Positions 45,897-54,663 of a DNA stretch of 64,000 nucleotides are shown in pieces. This DNA is from Streptantibioticus rubrisoli. GTDB taxonomy: Bacteria > Actinomycetota > Actinomycetes > Streptomycetales > Streptomycetaceae. The translations under genes and the position numbers were made by a program. The DNA lies in NCBI RefSeq assembly GCF_024436055.1, contig NZ_JANFNH010000030.1, positions 1-64,000 of the forward strand, read 5' to 3'. Under the pieces are notes generated by a model, which was not told where the DNA came from, ran no database searches, and worked only from the letters and a program-made list of their open reading frames with translations. The number at the start of each line of letters is the position of its first letter. Position 1 is the stretch's first letter.

Positions 45897-45920
45897 ACAT
45901 CCGCGTTTGACATCAACGCC
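45895..45920 (+). promoter_or_regulatory. Integrase arm-type sites, left end of element 2
   Basis: TGACATCCG (45895) and TGACATCAACG (45908), 13 bp apart, starting 36 bp after the core, exactly as in element 1 but with AT in place of GG. Confidence 0.6.
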
Positions 45921-45938
45921 GGTGGCCAGGGGCGATCG

Positions 45939-47084
45939 TTAGCGCTGGCGACGACCCAGCATCCGGTCCATGTGGGCCACGGCTTCCCGCTTCAACGCGT
46001 CCGGCACGTGAGTGTAGATGTCCATGGTCACGCTGATCTTGCTGTGCCCGAGGATCTCCATGGCCACGCGGGGATGGACGTTTCCGGCGGCGAGTAGGGT
46101 CGCCGCACCGTGCCGGGCGTCGTGGATCCGGATCCGGGGGAGCCCGGCCTTGGCGGTCAGCCGGTGGAACGAGCGCAGGACGTTGCTGCCCTCGACCGGG
46201 TGACCGGTCCGGGTGGTGAACACCAGGTCTGTCTCCTGCCAGTTGGCTCCCGCCTTTGCACGCATGGCCTGTTGCCGCATCCGTTGCCATCGCAGCGGAG
46301 CAACGCACAGGGCGGGCAGAGGGAGGGTTCGCTTACGACGGTTCTTCGTGTCGTCCTCGTAGTTCTCCCCGCCGACGCGTTGACGCTGCTTCAGTACCTT
46401 GAGCGTGCGGCCGTCCAGGTCGATGTCCTGCCAGCGTAGGCCGACGAGTTCGCCCCGACGTAGGCCGAGCCCAACGGCGAGCATGAAGGCCGCGTACAGC
46501 GGATCCCGGCGTGCGGCCAAGATGAAGGCCAACGTCTCCTCCAGCGTCCACAGTTGACCTTCGTAGGTGTCCACCTTCGGAGCCTCAACGAGCTTCACGA
46601 CGTTCCGCGTGATCAGTTCTTCTCGACAGGCCGCCGACAGAGCTGACCGCAGAACCCGGTGCGATTCCCTGGCGGTTGCCTCAGTGGTGGCTTTGGCGAT
46701 CTGTGTCAACGCCGTCCGAACATCCCGCACGCTCAGCTTCTCCAGCGTCTTCTTGCCCAGCTGGGGGACCAGGTAGAGCCGTACGTGAGTCTCGTACTTG
46801 GCGTATGTGGTGCGCTTCCGGCGAGGCTTGACGATCTGCTCCAGCCAGTACGGCAGCCATTCGGCGACCTTGGCCGAGCGAGTGGGTACCGGTACGCCGC
46901 TGTCGACCTTCTCCAGCAGTTCACGGCGCTTGGCGTCGCACTCGGCCCAGGTCTTGCCGTAGGCGAACTTGCGGGCGCGGGTGCCGTCGGGCTGGAGCAC
47001 GTAGACGGCGGCTTGGTACCGGCCGTCCTTGCGGCAGGTGATGGTGCCCGCGCCGTTGGGGTTGCGCTTGCGTTGGGTGGCCAT
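45939..47084 (-). CDS. int: AICE tyrosine integrase 2
   Basis: 381 residues, same length and architecture as Int1. AP2-like N-terminal domain (GAGTITCRKDGRYQAAVYV), core-binding domain (RTTYAKYETHVRLYLVPQ), catalytic Arg (GLGLRRGELVGLRW), HxxR (IHDARHGAATLL), His (ILGHSKISVT) and Tyr (DIYTHVPD). ATG at 47084 overlaps the xis stop. All catalytic residues are present, so it may still excise element 2. Its N-terminal domain differs from Int1 where arm DNA would be read. Confidence 0.95.
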   Translation of the reverse strand: MATQRKRNPNGAGTITCRKDGRYQAAVYVLQPDGTRARKFAYGKTWAECDAKRRELLEKVDSGVPVPTRSAKVAEWLPYWLEQIVKPRRKRTTYAKYETHVRLYLVPQLGKKTLEKLSVRDVRTALTQIAKATTEATARESHRVLRSALSAACREELITRNVVKLVEAPKVDTYEGQLWTLEETLAFILAARRDPLYAAFMLAVGLGLRRGELVGLRWQDIDLDGRTLKVLKQRQRVGGENYEDDTKNRRKRTLPLPALCVAPLRWQRMRQQAMRAKAGANWQETDLVFTTRTGHPVEGSNVLRSFHRLTAKAGLPRIRIHDARHGAATLLAAGNVHPRVAMEILGHSKISVTMDIYTHVPDALKREAVAHMDRMLGRRQR

Positions 47085-47266
47085 CAGGCAGCCGCCTCCA
47101 GTTGGTTCGTGAGGTATTCGCGGACGGCGCGGGCCGGGATGCGGCGAAGGCGGCCGATGGTGATGGAGGGCAGGCGGCGGGACCTGATCAGGTCGTAGAC
47201 CGTCGAGCGGCCGACTCGCAGCCATGCCATGACCTCTGGCACGGTCAGCAGTGCGTCGTCAGGCAT
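47084..47266 (-). CDS. xis: Excisionase 2
   Basis: 60-residue HTH (LTVPEVMAWLRVGRSTVYDL, RLPSITIGRLRRIP), homologous to Xis1. ATG 47266 preceded by GGAGAGCC. It overlaps the 3' end of the rep gene by 8 bp. Confidence 0.92.
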   Translation of the reverse strand: MPDDALLTVPEVMAWLRVGRSTVYDLIRSRRLPSITIGRLRRIPARAVREYLTNQLEAAA

Positions 47267-48584
47267 GGGTGGGCTCTCCTTCCGTTCCGGAAGCGGGTGT
47301 GAGGGTGGCGGCCAGCCATTCCTCGCCGCGGGTGAGGCCGGTTCCGGCGAAGGTCCAGTGGGCGAGGACGAGCGTCGTCTCGCCGGTTTCGGCGTCCGTT
47401 GGGCGGTTGTCGGCCTCGTTGCGAGCGGTGATGGCTTGGAGGCGTCGCCATTCGGCGCGGGCGGTGCGGAGGGCGCCGAGGGTGGTGGAGTAGCGGCGGG
47501 TCTTGGTGGAGAAGTGGCCGCGGAAGCCGAGCATGTGTGCCCAGGCCCGGAGCCGGAGGTCCTCCAATTCCCGGCGTCCGCCGAGCGCCCAGGCGGTGCG
47601 GATCATGCGTCGGGCGTGGTCGCTGATGGAGAGGCGGGCCAGCTCGGCGAGGAACTTGATCGGCCGGTCAAGGGTGCCCGTCGCTGTCTCGGCGCCCTTG
47701 GTCGCGTACTTGGCGATGTAGGCGGCGACCGCGCGATCGGTCAGCTCGGTGTGGCCGTCGAAGTCGGCGCTGCGGATGGTGCGTACGTCGAGCTGGCGAC
47801 CGAAGGCGAAGACGTGTTGCCGTCCGTCGACGTCCGGGCCGGTGATGTGGGCGGTGGTGGCGGCGCGGATGGCGTCGGTCAGCAGCTCGGCGGTTGCCCA
47901 GGCCGGGGGTGGGGTGGTGGCGCCGTCGGGGCCGTCGATGCGGATGACGGCGTGGAAGTGGACCAGGCCGCGCCGCTGGTACTCGGCGACCTTCGCGAAG
48001 CTGACCCGCGCGAACCGGCGGAAGGCACGTTGGGCCAGCCCTGCCCGCTTGGCGATCTCGCGGCGCAGGTAGATGGAGAAGCGCCGCCAGAGAGCTCACG
48101 CGTGTGCGTTCCAGAGCACCGCGGCTTCGTAGTCGTAGGAGTCGGGGTCGAGTGGCGTCCCCAACTCCGGCGCGTCGGCGGGGTGCACGGCTCCGCAGCG
48201 GCAGCGGCCGGAGTCGGGGCGGTTGTGGACCGGGCCGAAGCTGGGGGCGGTGAAGGTGGCGAAGACGCGCGGGTGCGTGGCGACTTGCTCCGGGGTGCCT
48301 TTGCCGCCGCGTAGTCCGGCGGTGATGAGCTGGTAGGTGTCGCGGCGGTAGACCTCGGCGCAGGCCGGGCAGCGGGTGGTGCGGCGGTTGTTGCAGCGGA
48401 CCAGGAGGTGACCGGCGGGAAGCTGATCCGAGGTGATGTGGTGGACAAGTGGACCGATCTCGCCGGTGGCGGTGTCCAACGCGTACTCGGAGCGGTGACC
48501 GTCAAGGCGGATCGGGTTGGTGCAGCCGCCCAGGCCGGAGAGTTGGCGCAGCAGCGCGGGCATGGTGCCGAGCGAGGCCAACAT
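47259..48584 (-). pseudogene. RepSA-type replication initiator interrupted by in-frame TGA
   Basis: A 441-codon frame is open throughout except for TGA at 48098-48096. N-terminal part: cysteine ligands (CNNRRTTRCPACAEVY, GRCRCGAVH) and VLWNAHA just before the stop. C-terminal part: WRRFSIYLRREIAKRAGL, the HUH-like GLVHFHAVIR and the candidate catalytic tyrosine region VAAYIAKYATKG. RepSA starts rolling-circle replication in pSAM2-like elements. The catalytic half lies after the stop, so the protein is inactive unless the stop is read through. An upstream AAAGGAG points to an ATC codon, so the true start is unclear. Confidence 0.85.
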
Positions 48585-48716
48585 GCCGAGTTCCGGCAGC
48601 GGGGGCGGGGTGGCCCGGGTGATGATGGTTGTCTCCTTTGCGGCTTAGGTCGTGAAGGGTGGGCTGCCGGGGCGGTGGATGCTTGGCGGTATCTGGGCCG
48701 CCCCGGCAGTTGTTGA

Positions 48717-49001
48717 TCAGCGGTGACGGGTGGTGCCGAGCAGGGAGCGCAGGACCACGGCGGCGACCGCCACGGACACGGCCCCGACCGCGACGGCGGT
48801 CAGCAGGGCGGTGAGCACGATGCCGACCAGGACCACGGCGGCGACCGCACCGGCGCCGAGCCCGACGGCGGGGGCCATCCGGCGGACCGGAGGCGCCGGG
48901 GTATGGGCGCAGCAGCAAGCCGACTCGGGACCGGGCGCCACGGCGGGTGGCGTGTGGGTGCGCGGCTCGGGCAGTTCGGGGTAGGTGGGGCGGATCAGCA
49001 T
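48717..49001 (-). CDS. SpdD-like spread protein
   Basis: 94 residues: proline/histidine/cysteine-bearing N-terminus (ACCCAHTPAPPVRR) then a long hydrophobic region (GAVAAVVLVGIVLTALLTAV, VSVAVAAVVLRSLL). Typical SpdD-like protein of Streptomyces elements. ATG 49001 with AAAGGA upstream. Confidence 0.8.
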   Translation of the reverse strand: MLIRPTYPELPEPRTHTPPAVAPGPESACCCAHTPAPPVRRMAPAVGLGAGAVAAVVLVGIVLTALLTAVAVGAVSVAVAAVVLRSLLGTTRHR

Positions 49002-49014
49002 GGCGCTGGTCCTT

Positions 49015-49209
49015 TCAGCGGTGGTTGCCGTTGACGACGCCGACGCCCGTGCGGGTGCCGCTGTCGATGGCGGGGGCAAGGAAGCTGTGGGCGAGGTAGA
49101 AGCCGAAGAGGGCGATGACGACGGCGACCCACAGGCGGATGTTCATGAACTTGATCGCGGCCCAGGCGACGACGCCGAGGACGACGACCAGGGGCAGGCT
49201 GACGGTCAA
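49015..49209 (-). CDS. Small two-TM transfer protein
   Basis: 64 residues, TTG start at 49209 with GAAAGG 8 bp upstream. Two hydrophobic stretches (LVVVLGVVAWAAIKF, VVIALFGFYLAHSFLAPAI). Counterpart of 29865-30059. Confidence 0.7.
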   Translation of the reverse strand: MTVSLPLVVVLGVVAWAAIKFMNIRLWVAVVIALFGFYLAHSFLAPAIDSGTRTGVGVVNGNHR

Positions 49210-49220
49210 GGTTCGGCCTT

Positions 49221-49412
49221 TCAGCGGACGGGGCAGCGGTGGGTACGGGCCGCCAACTCGGCGGCGGCGCGGGAGTCGTAGTCGCTGGAGAAGCCACAGC
49301 GCGGCGTGGTACAGGCGGCGGTGTGCTTCTCACGGCCGCGGTTGTCGTAGGCGGTGCCGACCTGGACCGGGCCGATGCGGGTGACGTTGCGGAAGCGACG
49401 GTTCGCGGACAC
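49221..49412 (-). CDS. Mobile-element transfer protein (small, Cys-containing)
   Basis: 63 residues. Motif VTRIGPVQVGTAYDNRGRE and CTTPRCGFSSDYDSRAAAEL match the small protein often annotated 'mobile element transfer protein' in Streptomyces. Three cysteines and two histidines could bind zinc. GTG start. Confidence 0.75.
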   Translation of the reverse strand: MSANRRFRNVTRIGPVQVGTAYDNRGREKHTAACTTPRCGFSSDYDSRAAAELAARTHRCPVR

Positions 49413-49424
49413 GGCGATCTCCTT

Positions 49425-50075
49425 TCAGAGCTGGGCGGCGATGGCTTCGGCGAGCGGCGCGGGGACGCCGAGCTGGGCGCGCAGGGTCGGGGTGTCGATG
49501 GACCGCCCGGTGCGTTCCTGGTGGGCGGTCGCGAGCTTGCGGGCGTGCTCGACCAGGGCAGCGGGTACCGGCGCAGCGCTGCGCTGTTCGATCGGTTCCG
49601 GCGGTGCCGGAGGGGGAGCGCCGCCGTCCGCCTCGGTGCGAAAGGGCGTTTCTTCCTCGTCGGCCAGGTCCAACTCGACCGACGTGACGGACGATTGGAC
49701 AGGCGGGGGCACTGTGGCGCTGTGCGCCAGGAGCGTGCCACCGAGGAAGGCGACCGCGGGCCATCCGGCGACCAGGATGCGCAACCAGGCCGGGACGGCG
49801 CCCAGGTCGAGCAGTCCGGCGGTGGCCACGTTCGCCCCGAGCGAGGCGGCGAGCGCGATCACGAACCAGCACCACCCGGCCGCCTTGGCCGTCCCGGTTC
49901 GAAGCCGTCGCCAGGCCGCGACGAGCAGCAGATCGACCGAGATCGGGTAGGCCCAGGCTTTCCAGCCGTTCTGTCCGGCCGCCGAGGCGATGTCGTGCAG
50001 GTGGGCGAAGGACAGCGCGGCGGCGATGACCGCCTGGACGAGCACCGCGTCGACACGGGCCAGATACGCGCGCAT
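49425..50075 (-). CDS. DUF2637 membrane protein
   Basis: 216 residues with four membrane helices in the first 115 (VLVQAVIAAALSFAHL, YPISVDLLLVAAW, FVIALAASLGANVATAG) and a cytosolic proline-rich tail with an HTH-like end (TPTLRAQLGVPAPLAEAI). Counterpart of element 1's 34135 gene. Confidence 0.8.
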   Translation of the reverse strand: MRAYLARVDAVLVQAVIAAALSFAHLHDIASAAGQNGWKAWAYPISVDLLLVAAWRRLRTGTAKAAGWCWFVIALAASLGANVATAGLLDLGAVPAWLRILVAGWPAVAFLGGTLLAHSATVPPPVQSSVTSVELDLADEEETPFRTEADGGAPPPAPPEPIEQRSAAPVPAALVEHARKLATAHQERTGRSIDTPTLRAQLGVPAPLAEAIAAQL

Positions 50076-50159
50076 GGCGCGGCCTCCTTCCTGAAGCAGG
50101 CATGGCGGGGGTAGGGACGTGGCGTGATGCGGACACGCCGACCGATGGAGGGGAACGGG

Positions 50160-51536
50160 TTAGTCGGTCACCGGCAGCGGCTTGACCAGCGACACCGGGC
50201 GGTCAACAGGCACGGCGGGCACGGCGGGCCGGAACGGATCGAGCATGGGAACGTCCGGGACGAGGTGAGCCGTCTCAGCGCAGACCGCCGCAGCGTCGCC
50301 GAGCGACAGGTACGGGGTGCGGATGCGAGACCAACCGCCGGAGGTATCCCCGACCACGGCCAGGCCAGGCATTTCGGGGGCGATGGCACAAGCCGCGCCG
50401 ACCGCTTCGGGTGCGATGTCGCCCAGCGCCATCTTCGCGGAGGCTTCGTCGTTCACGCGGTGGCAGACCCGGCCGGTGAGTTGGGCGCGGAGCATCGTGG
50501 CGCCCTTGCCCAGCTCGGCCCCGAACTGCTGACCACACACCTCCAGATAGATGCCTGCGGCGCGGCCGAGTTGGGCGAGCCGGATGAGTTGGGTGACCAT
50601 CTCATCGCGCCGTTCCTCGTCTTTCTTCGTGGCGACCAGGAACAGCTCGGCCACCTCATCCACCAACAGCACGACGGGAACGGGCCGTTCAGTCTCGGGC
50701 AGGCCCCAGATGTCCGAGGTGATCTCCTCATCCGGGGTACCCGGGGCGATGCCCTGCCGGGCCTTGATCAGGTCGTACCGGTTCTCCATCAACGAGACCA
50801 GCACCGGCAGCAGTTCAGCAGCCTGTTCCGGATCGGTCGCCAGCGCCGACAGCCGAGGAGCGAACGGGGCCAGTTCCACGCCCCGCTTGCAGTCGATCCC
50901 CACCAGGGCCACCGGTTGTGGTGCGAGCCCGGCGACCAGATGCCGCAGGAACATCGACTTACCCGACAGCGTGGCGCCCAGGGTGAGCTGGTGGGGTATC
51001 GCCCGGTAGTCCCGCACGAACGCCGTCGCATCCTCCCGCAACGCCACCGGCACCCTCAGGAAGCCGCCGCCGGTCTTGCGCGGCATGCGCACTTTCCGCA
51101 GCACATCGAAGCCGACCAGCCGCAACTCGACCACGCCCGGTTTGACCACGGTGACATACACGGCGTGAACACCCCAGGCATGCCGCAGCCGTTCCGCCGA
51201 GGCAGCCACGTCCGCCGGTTCCTGCCCCGGGGCCAGGCGCAGCCGAAGCCGCATCCCGGTCGCGGTCGGCCGAATGATCCCGCGCCGTGGAGGGACCGGC
51301 CGCACCTCCCGGCGAGTGGTCGCCTGAACCAGCAGGGCCCGAAGCCTGGACGGCTGGACGGTCAGACCGCAGGCGTCCATGGTCGAGCCGTACGAGCCCA
51401 ACAGCTTCGCCGCCGAGACGGGCAAGCCCAGCGTGCACCAGTAGGCGGCCGGGTGCCGGGCCCGGAGGTAGGCAGCCCCGCCACCTAATGCGGCGACCGG
51501 ACCACCCACCTCCATCAACGTCATCAGATCCGACAC
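50160..51536 (-). CDS. FtsK/SpoIIIE-type DNA translocase (TraB)
   Basis: 458 residues. Short N-terminal hydrophobic region, Walker A LGATLSGKSMFLRH, Walker B VVLLVDEVAELFLV and a distal GLAVVGDTSGGWSRIRT. Shorter than element 1's protein, lacking the clear winged-helix tail. GTG 51536 begins 2 bp after the upstream stop. No GGGTAG-type repeat cluster lies at its 3' end, unlike element 1. Confidence 0.9.
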   Translation of the reverse strand: MSDLMTLMEVGGPVAALGGGAAYLRARHPAAYWCTLGLPVSAAKLLGSYGSTMDACGLTVQPSRLRALLVQATTRREVRPVPPRRGIIRPTATGMRLRLRLAPGQEPADVAASAERLRHAWGVHAVYVTVVKPGVVELRLVGFDVLRKVRMPRKTGGGFLRVPVALREDATAFVRDYRAIPHQLTLGATLSGKSMFLRHLVAGLAPQPVALVGIDCKRGVELAPFAPRLSALATDPEQAAELLPVLVSLMENRYDLIKARQGIAPGTPDEEITSDIWGLPETERPVPVVLLVDEVAELFLVATKKDEERRDEMVTQLIRLAQLGRAAGIYLEVCGQQFGAELGKGATMLRAQLTGRVCHRVNDEASAKMALGDIAPEAVGAACAIAPEMPGLAVVGDTSGGWSRIRTPYLSLGDAAAVCAETAHLVPDVPMLDPFRPAVPAVPVDRPVSLVKPLPVTD

Positions 51537-51538
51537 GG

Positions 51539-51889
51539 TCAGGCCCCCACCTCGGCAGGGAAGGCCGCCGGAGCCACCACCTCGGCCCGGTAGGCGATCC
51601 CGTGCCGCTGCTGACCGTTGAACGTCGACTCCCACGGCCGCGCCACCAGACCCACCAGCGAGACCGGAGCCCCGACCGCCAGACCCTCGGTAATGCCCCG
51701 CTCCGGCACGGTGACCTTGATCAGCGAGGACTCGCCACCCTCGATGTAGACCACGCCGAGCGTCATCAACGTCTCGCCGGTGACCGCGTCGGTGGCGATC
51801 TCGCCCGACTGCCGGTCCTTGACCTTCTTCTCCGGAGCCTCGGTCAACAGGATCGTCGCCGCCGAGGTCTCAACACGGATGGAACGCAC
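51539..51889 (-). CDS. SCO3933-family regulatory protein
   Basis: 116 residues, all-beta, OB-like (TLGVVYIEGGESSLIKVTVP, VGLVARPWESTFNGQQRHGI). Matches the small protein that precedes traB in Streptomyces elements and is annotated SCO3933 family. First gene of the transfer operon. A 7-bp dyad GCCCCTC/GAGGGGC (51910-51928) sits in its leader. Confidence 0.75.
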   Translation of the reverse strand: MRSIRVETSAATILLTEAPEKKVKDRQSGEIATDAVTGETLMTLGVVYIEGGESSLIKVTVPERGITEGLAVGAPVSLVGLVARPWESTFNGQQRHGIAYRAEVVAPAAFPAEVGA

Positions 51890-51961
51890 AGAACTACTCC
51901 CTTGCGTTCGCCCCTCGTCATGAGGGGCGCAATTGCTGACGAATGCCTACGCAACGGGAGG

Positions 51962-52050
51962 TTGACCGCATACGGACTGGGCGCGATACGCTCTAGGAGC
52001 GTTGTGCCAACGACGCGCCCGGCCTGAGTGGGCTGCCTCCCGCTCAGGCC
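51962..52050 (+). ncRNA. Candidate small RNA antisense-side of transfer operon leader
   Basis: Plus-strand promoter TTGACC (51962-51967), 19-bp spacer and TACGCT (51987-51992), followed about 30 bp later by a 12-bp hairpin (52021-52032 with 52039-52050). No ORF between. A short transcript of about 50 nt would result, opposite to the tra operon leader. Confidence 0.35.
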
Positions 52051-52181
52051 ACATTCATGTCTGTGGCCCTGTCGCTCGCGCCCCGATGCAGGTCTGCCTT
52101 CCTGCTCCGGCGCGTTCGCATGCCCGCGTCACCCGCTCCGCCGGATGCGGAGGAGTCTGCCGACACTCACCACAGTAACCC

Positions 52182-52232
52182 GTACTCCAAGTACTGTCTA
52201 GTACTTCATGTACTAGTCCGCACTTCCTGTAC
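52182..52232. promoter_or_regulatory. Triple 13-mer operator
   Basis: GTACTCCAAGTAC, GTACTTCATGTAC and GCACTTCCTGTAC start at 52182, 52201 and 52220, exactly 19 bp apart. A fourth copy is at 53862. They overlap the XRE gene's 3' end and lie upstream of the tra operon. Likely binding sites for the XRE regulator. Confidence 0.6.
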
Positions 52233-53432
52233 GCCCAACTCGCTTGCAAGCGACCGCAACTGATCCGACGGCGGCTGACTCATGGTCAGCAGGTCCATCA
52301 CGAGCTGCTTCACACTCGGCATGGCGCGGACCATCTCAGGCGAGAGCTGGCGGGCCATCAGTAGCGCGGAGACAGCGCTGTCGACTTGCCGACGTTGGGC
52401 ATGCGCACGCGCGATGTCGATCTGGAAGCGTGTCTGTCGCTCGGAGGAGAGCACCGACGCGTCGATGCTCTCCGCGGCCCTGAGAGCCACTCCGGCGTCA
52501 CCGAGGTCGACGGCGACCGAGACCTCATGAAGCCCGACGTTGGTGGGACCGAACTCGGTGTTGTAATCGTTGCGCCCGGAGCCAACCTGCTCGGCCATGC
52601 CCCGGGCGTCCCGCAGGTACGCGTACGCGGTCTCGGCGTCGTTCGCCTTGGCTGCGGCTACTGCCCGCTGCAAGGTCAGTGCCCCGCGCAGGGCGACAGC
52701 TTCGATCTGCCCCGACTCCGCCAGCGGGCGGAGTGCGTCAGCGGCAGTGCCGGAGGCTTGGGCGGCCTGGTCGAAGTGGCGCGCACCGAGGAAGACGATG
52801 GACAGCCGGAACTCACCGGCCGCCATCAGCAACGGATCGTTGGCCCGTTCGGCGGCGACCACCGAGCGGTCGACGGCGATCCAGGCCGCCTCGGGCTCTC
52901 CCATGTTGGCCAGGGCGCCACTGCACGTGTGGTAGGTGGCCGCCAGCAGCCGGAAGAGTCCGGGGCGTTGCTCCTCTGGCGCCGAGCGCGCGGCTGCTTC
53001 GAGCCGGGGAACCAGCCGTTCCAACAGGTCGGCCAAGTCGGCGTACTTGCCCTGGTGAGTCAGGTCCCATGCTCGGTCGACCTCGGACCGCAGCGCGGGT
53101 ACGTCCGGCGGCTCATGGTGGCCGAGGATCGCCTTCAGGGAGTGCGCGGAACTCAGCACCAGGCGTAGGCGGCTCGCCCCGGGCGGCTCACCTTCAGCCA
53201 CCGATGCCACGATCGGCGCTTCCGCTGCCAGCTCCGCCAAGGGAAGTTCGAGGACTTCGGCGACCTTCTCCAGCACCGTCATGCGGTCGATGCGGCGTAC
53301 GCCCCGCTCTACCTGGGACACCCAGGCTTCAGAGCGGTTCAACAGGCGGGCGAACTCCTTCTGTGAGAGCCCGCGTCGCTTGCGGTTGAAGGCGATCTTG
53401 CGACCGAGCGCCTTCTCATAGTCAGTGCTCAA
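52206..53432 (-). CDS. XRE regulator with TPR-like domain
   Basis: 408 residues. N-terminal Cro/CI HTH (LSQKEFARLLNRSEAWVSQV, ERGVRRIDRMTVLEKVAEVL) then helical repeats of TPR type (DLTHQGKYADLADLLERLVP). TTG at 53432 has AAGGG 8 bp upstream and overlaps the preceding gene by 11 bp; a GTG at 53441 is the alternative. Likely a peptide- or signal-controlled regulator of element 2 transfer, acting at the GTAC-N5-GTAC sites. Confidence 0.85.
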   Translation of the reverse strand: MSTDYEKALGRKIAFNRKRRGLSQKEFARLLNRSEAWVSQVERGVRRIDRMTVLEKVAEVLELPLAELAAEAPIVASVAEGEPPGASRLRLVLSSAHSLKAILGHHEPPDVPALRSEVDRAWDLTHQGKYADLADLLERLVPRLEAAARSAPEEQRPGLFRLLAATYHTCSGALANMGEPEAAWIAVDRSVVAAERANDPLLMAAGEFRLSIVFLGARHFDQAAQASGTAADALRPLAESGQIEAVALRGALTLQRAVAAAKANDAETAYAYLRDARGMAEQVGSGRNDYNTEFGPTNVGLHEVSVAVDLGDAGVALRAAESIDASVLSSERQTRFQIDIARAHAQRRQVDSAVSALLMARQLSPEMVRAMPSVKQLVMDLLTMSQPPSDQLRSLASELGVQEVRTST

Positions 53433-53736
53433 CGTCCACACCCTTGCCGGACACGAAGTCCAAGCGATCGACCTCGGTTGAGGCAAGGTACTGCTCGCGC
53501 GCGGAGAGGAAGGCCTTCACGTAGTCCTTCGACTCGTGAGCTTCGAAGGCGTCCCGGTCCCGGTAGAGCTCGTAGAAGATGCGTTCCAGCGGGCGACCGT
53601 CAACCCGGTGCACCGTGTAGATCACCGTCCCGGGCTCGTTCGCACGGATCTGTTCACCGGTCCGCGCCACCAAGGAATCGAACTCGGCAGCCGCCGACTC
53701 GTCCTTGCACGTGAAACGCACCATCAGCCCGAACAT
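53422..53736 (-). CDS. Antibiotic biosynthesis monooxygenase (ABM) fold protein
   Basis: 104-residue dimeric ferredoxin-like ABM protein (VRFTCKDESAAAEFDSLVAR, GTVIYTVHRVDG, FYELYRDRDAFEAHESKDYV). ATG 53736 with GAGGGGA upstream. Co-transcribed with the XRE regulator; may be its small-molecule enzyme. Function unknown. Confidence 0.8.
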   Translation of the reverse strand: MFGLMVRFTCKDESAAAEFDSLVARTGEQIRANEPGTVIYTVHRVDGRPLERIFYELYRDRDAFEAHESKDYVKAFLSAREQYLASTEVDRLDFVSGKGVDVEH

Positions 53737-53861
53737 CCGGTTCCCCTCTCGATCGACTCTCGGCTCAGCACCACACCTCGGCGTGAACGCTATGCGCCAG
53801 GCGACCCGCACGAAAAGTGCGATCCCGCACTCGGAGTACCCGCACACTCGGTACGGTGCTA

Positions 53862-53896
53862 GTACTAATTGTACGGCTCGCTGCGATCCGCGTCAG
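53862..53896 (-). promoter_or_regulatory. ABM/XRE promoter with overlapping operator
   Basis: On the minus strand CTGACG and TACAAT are 17 bp apart. The 13-mer GTACTAATTGTAC (53862-53874) covers the -10. Fits autorepression by the XRE protein. Confidence 0.6.
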
Positions 53897-53950
53897 CAGG
53901 ACGAGGCAGTTGGCGCAGAAAGCCGCAGGTCACCGAGACGGAGGCGGTCC

Positions 53951-54358
53951 ATGCCCACGTACCGACGCACCTTCCCCGGGCGACCAGAAGAGATCCGCAA
54001 TGCCCGCCACTGGACCCGCGACAGTCTTAACGGCAGTTCGCGTGTCGAGGACGCCGCTCTGATCGTGACCGAGCTCGGCTCCAACGCCCTTCTTCACACC
54101 GCGAGCGGCGACGAGACCGGCACCTTCCAGGTCTCGCTCACAACGTCCGGCGCGGGCATCACGATCTCAGTCGCCGACCTCGGGAGTGCGAAGACCGAGC
54201 CAAGCATCGAGCACGCCGCCGAGGAGGACCTTCACGGCCGCGGGCTCGGTCTGGTCAGCGTTCTGGCTCAGCGCGTCGAGATCGATGGCGACGACAACGG
54301 CCGCACGATCACCGCCTACCTAACCCAGATGCCAGCCAGGCCGGTGATCGCATGCTGA
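53951..54358 (+). CDS. ATP-binding (anti-sigma RsbW-like) protein
   Basis: 135-residue HATPase domain: VTELGSNALLHTASGDE (N box), ISVADLGS (G1-like DxG replaced by DLG) and LHGRGLGLVSVLAQRVE (G2). Single-domain kinases/anti-sigma factors of this sort abound in Streptomyces. ATG 53951 follows GGAGGCGGTCC. First of a three-gene operon with 4-7 bp overlaps. Confidence 0.82.
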   Translation: MPTYRRTFPGRPEEIRNARHWTRDSLNGSSRVEDAALIVTELGSNALLHTASGDETGTFQVSLTTSGAGITISVADLGSAKTEPSIEHAAEEDLHGRGLGLVSVLAQRVEIDGDDNGRTITAYLTQMPARPVIAC

Positions 54359-54663
54359 CGCTCTTCAACTACTGGTGCGAAGCCGTCGCCCGTGTCGAGG
54401 AGAGCGGACACACCCACCTGCTGAGCACGCAACCGGCCAGCACACCGCGCCTGGCGCTGCGATGGCTCCGCGGTCGCGTAAGGGATGTCGCCGAGCAACT
54501 CGACCCGGCGCCCGCTCAACCGGCCAGTTACTGGCTCGACGACCAGCTCGAGCATGAACGCGCCTTATCCGCGCTAGCCGCAGGCGAGGCATACGCCTTC
54601 GTCCTCGCCGACGACACCACTCGATACGTCCTGTCAGTCCGCCCCATAGGAACCGAACGATGA
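54352..54663 (+). CDS. Hypothetical protein, paired with next gene
   Basis: 103 residues, Trp-rich (LFNYWCEAVARVEE, RLALRWLRGRVRDVAEQLDP, ASYWLDDQLEHERAL). Overlaps the ATPase gene by 7 bp and the next by 4 bp. Looks distantly related to the following gene in layout (N-terminal WCE, central WLRG, late YxF). Function unknown. Confidence 0.65.
   Translation: MLTLFNYWCEAVARVEESGHTHLLSTQPASTPRLALRWLRGRVRDVAEQLDPAPAQPASYWLDDQLEHERALSALAAGEAYAFVLADDTTRYVLSVRPIGTER

Noticed and set aside
48096-48098. Selenocysteine recoding of TGA in rep
   Set aside because: No selenoprotein context or catalytic cysteine position; homologous position is expected to be glycine. Nonsense mutation is simpler.
52055-52249. 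64-residue minus-strand ORF with several cysteines
   Set aside because: It overlaps the operator triplet and XRE 3' end, has no ribosome site and recognisable family.
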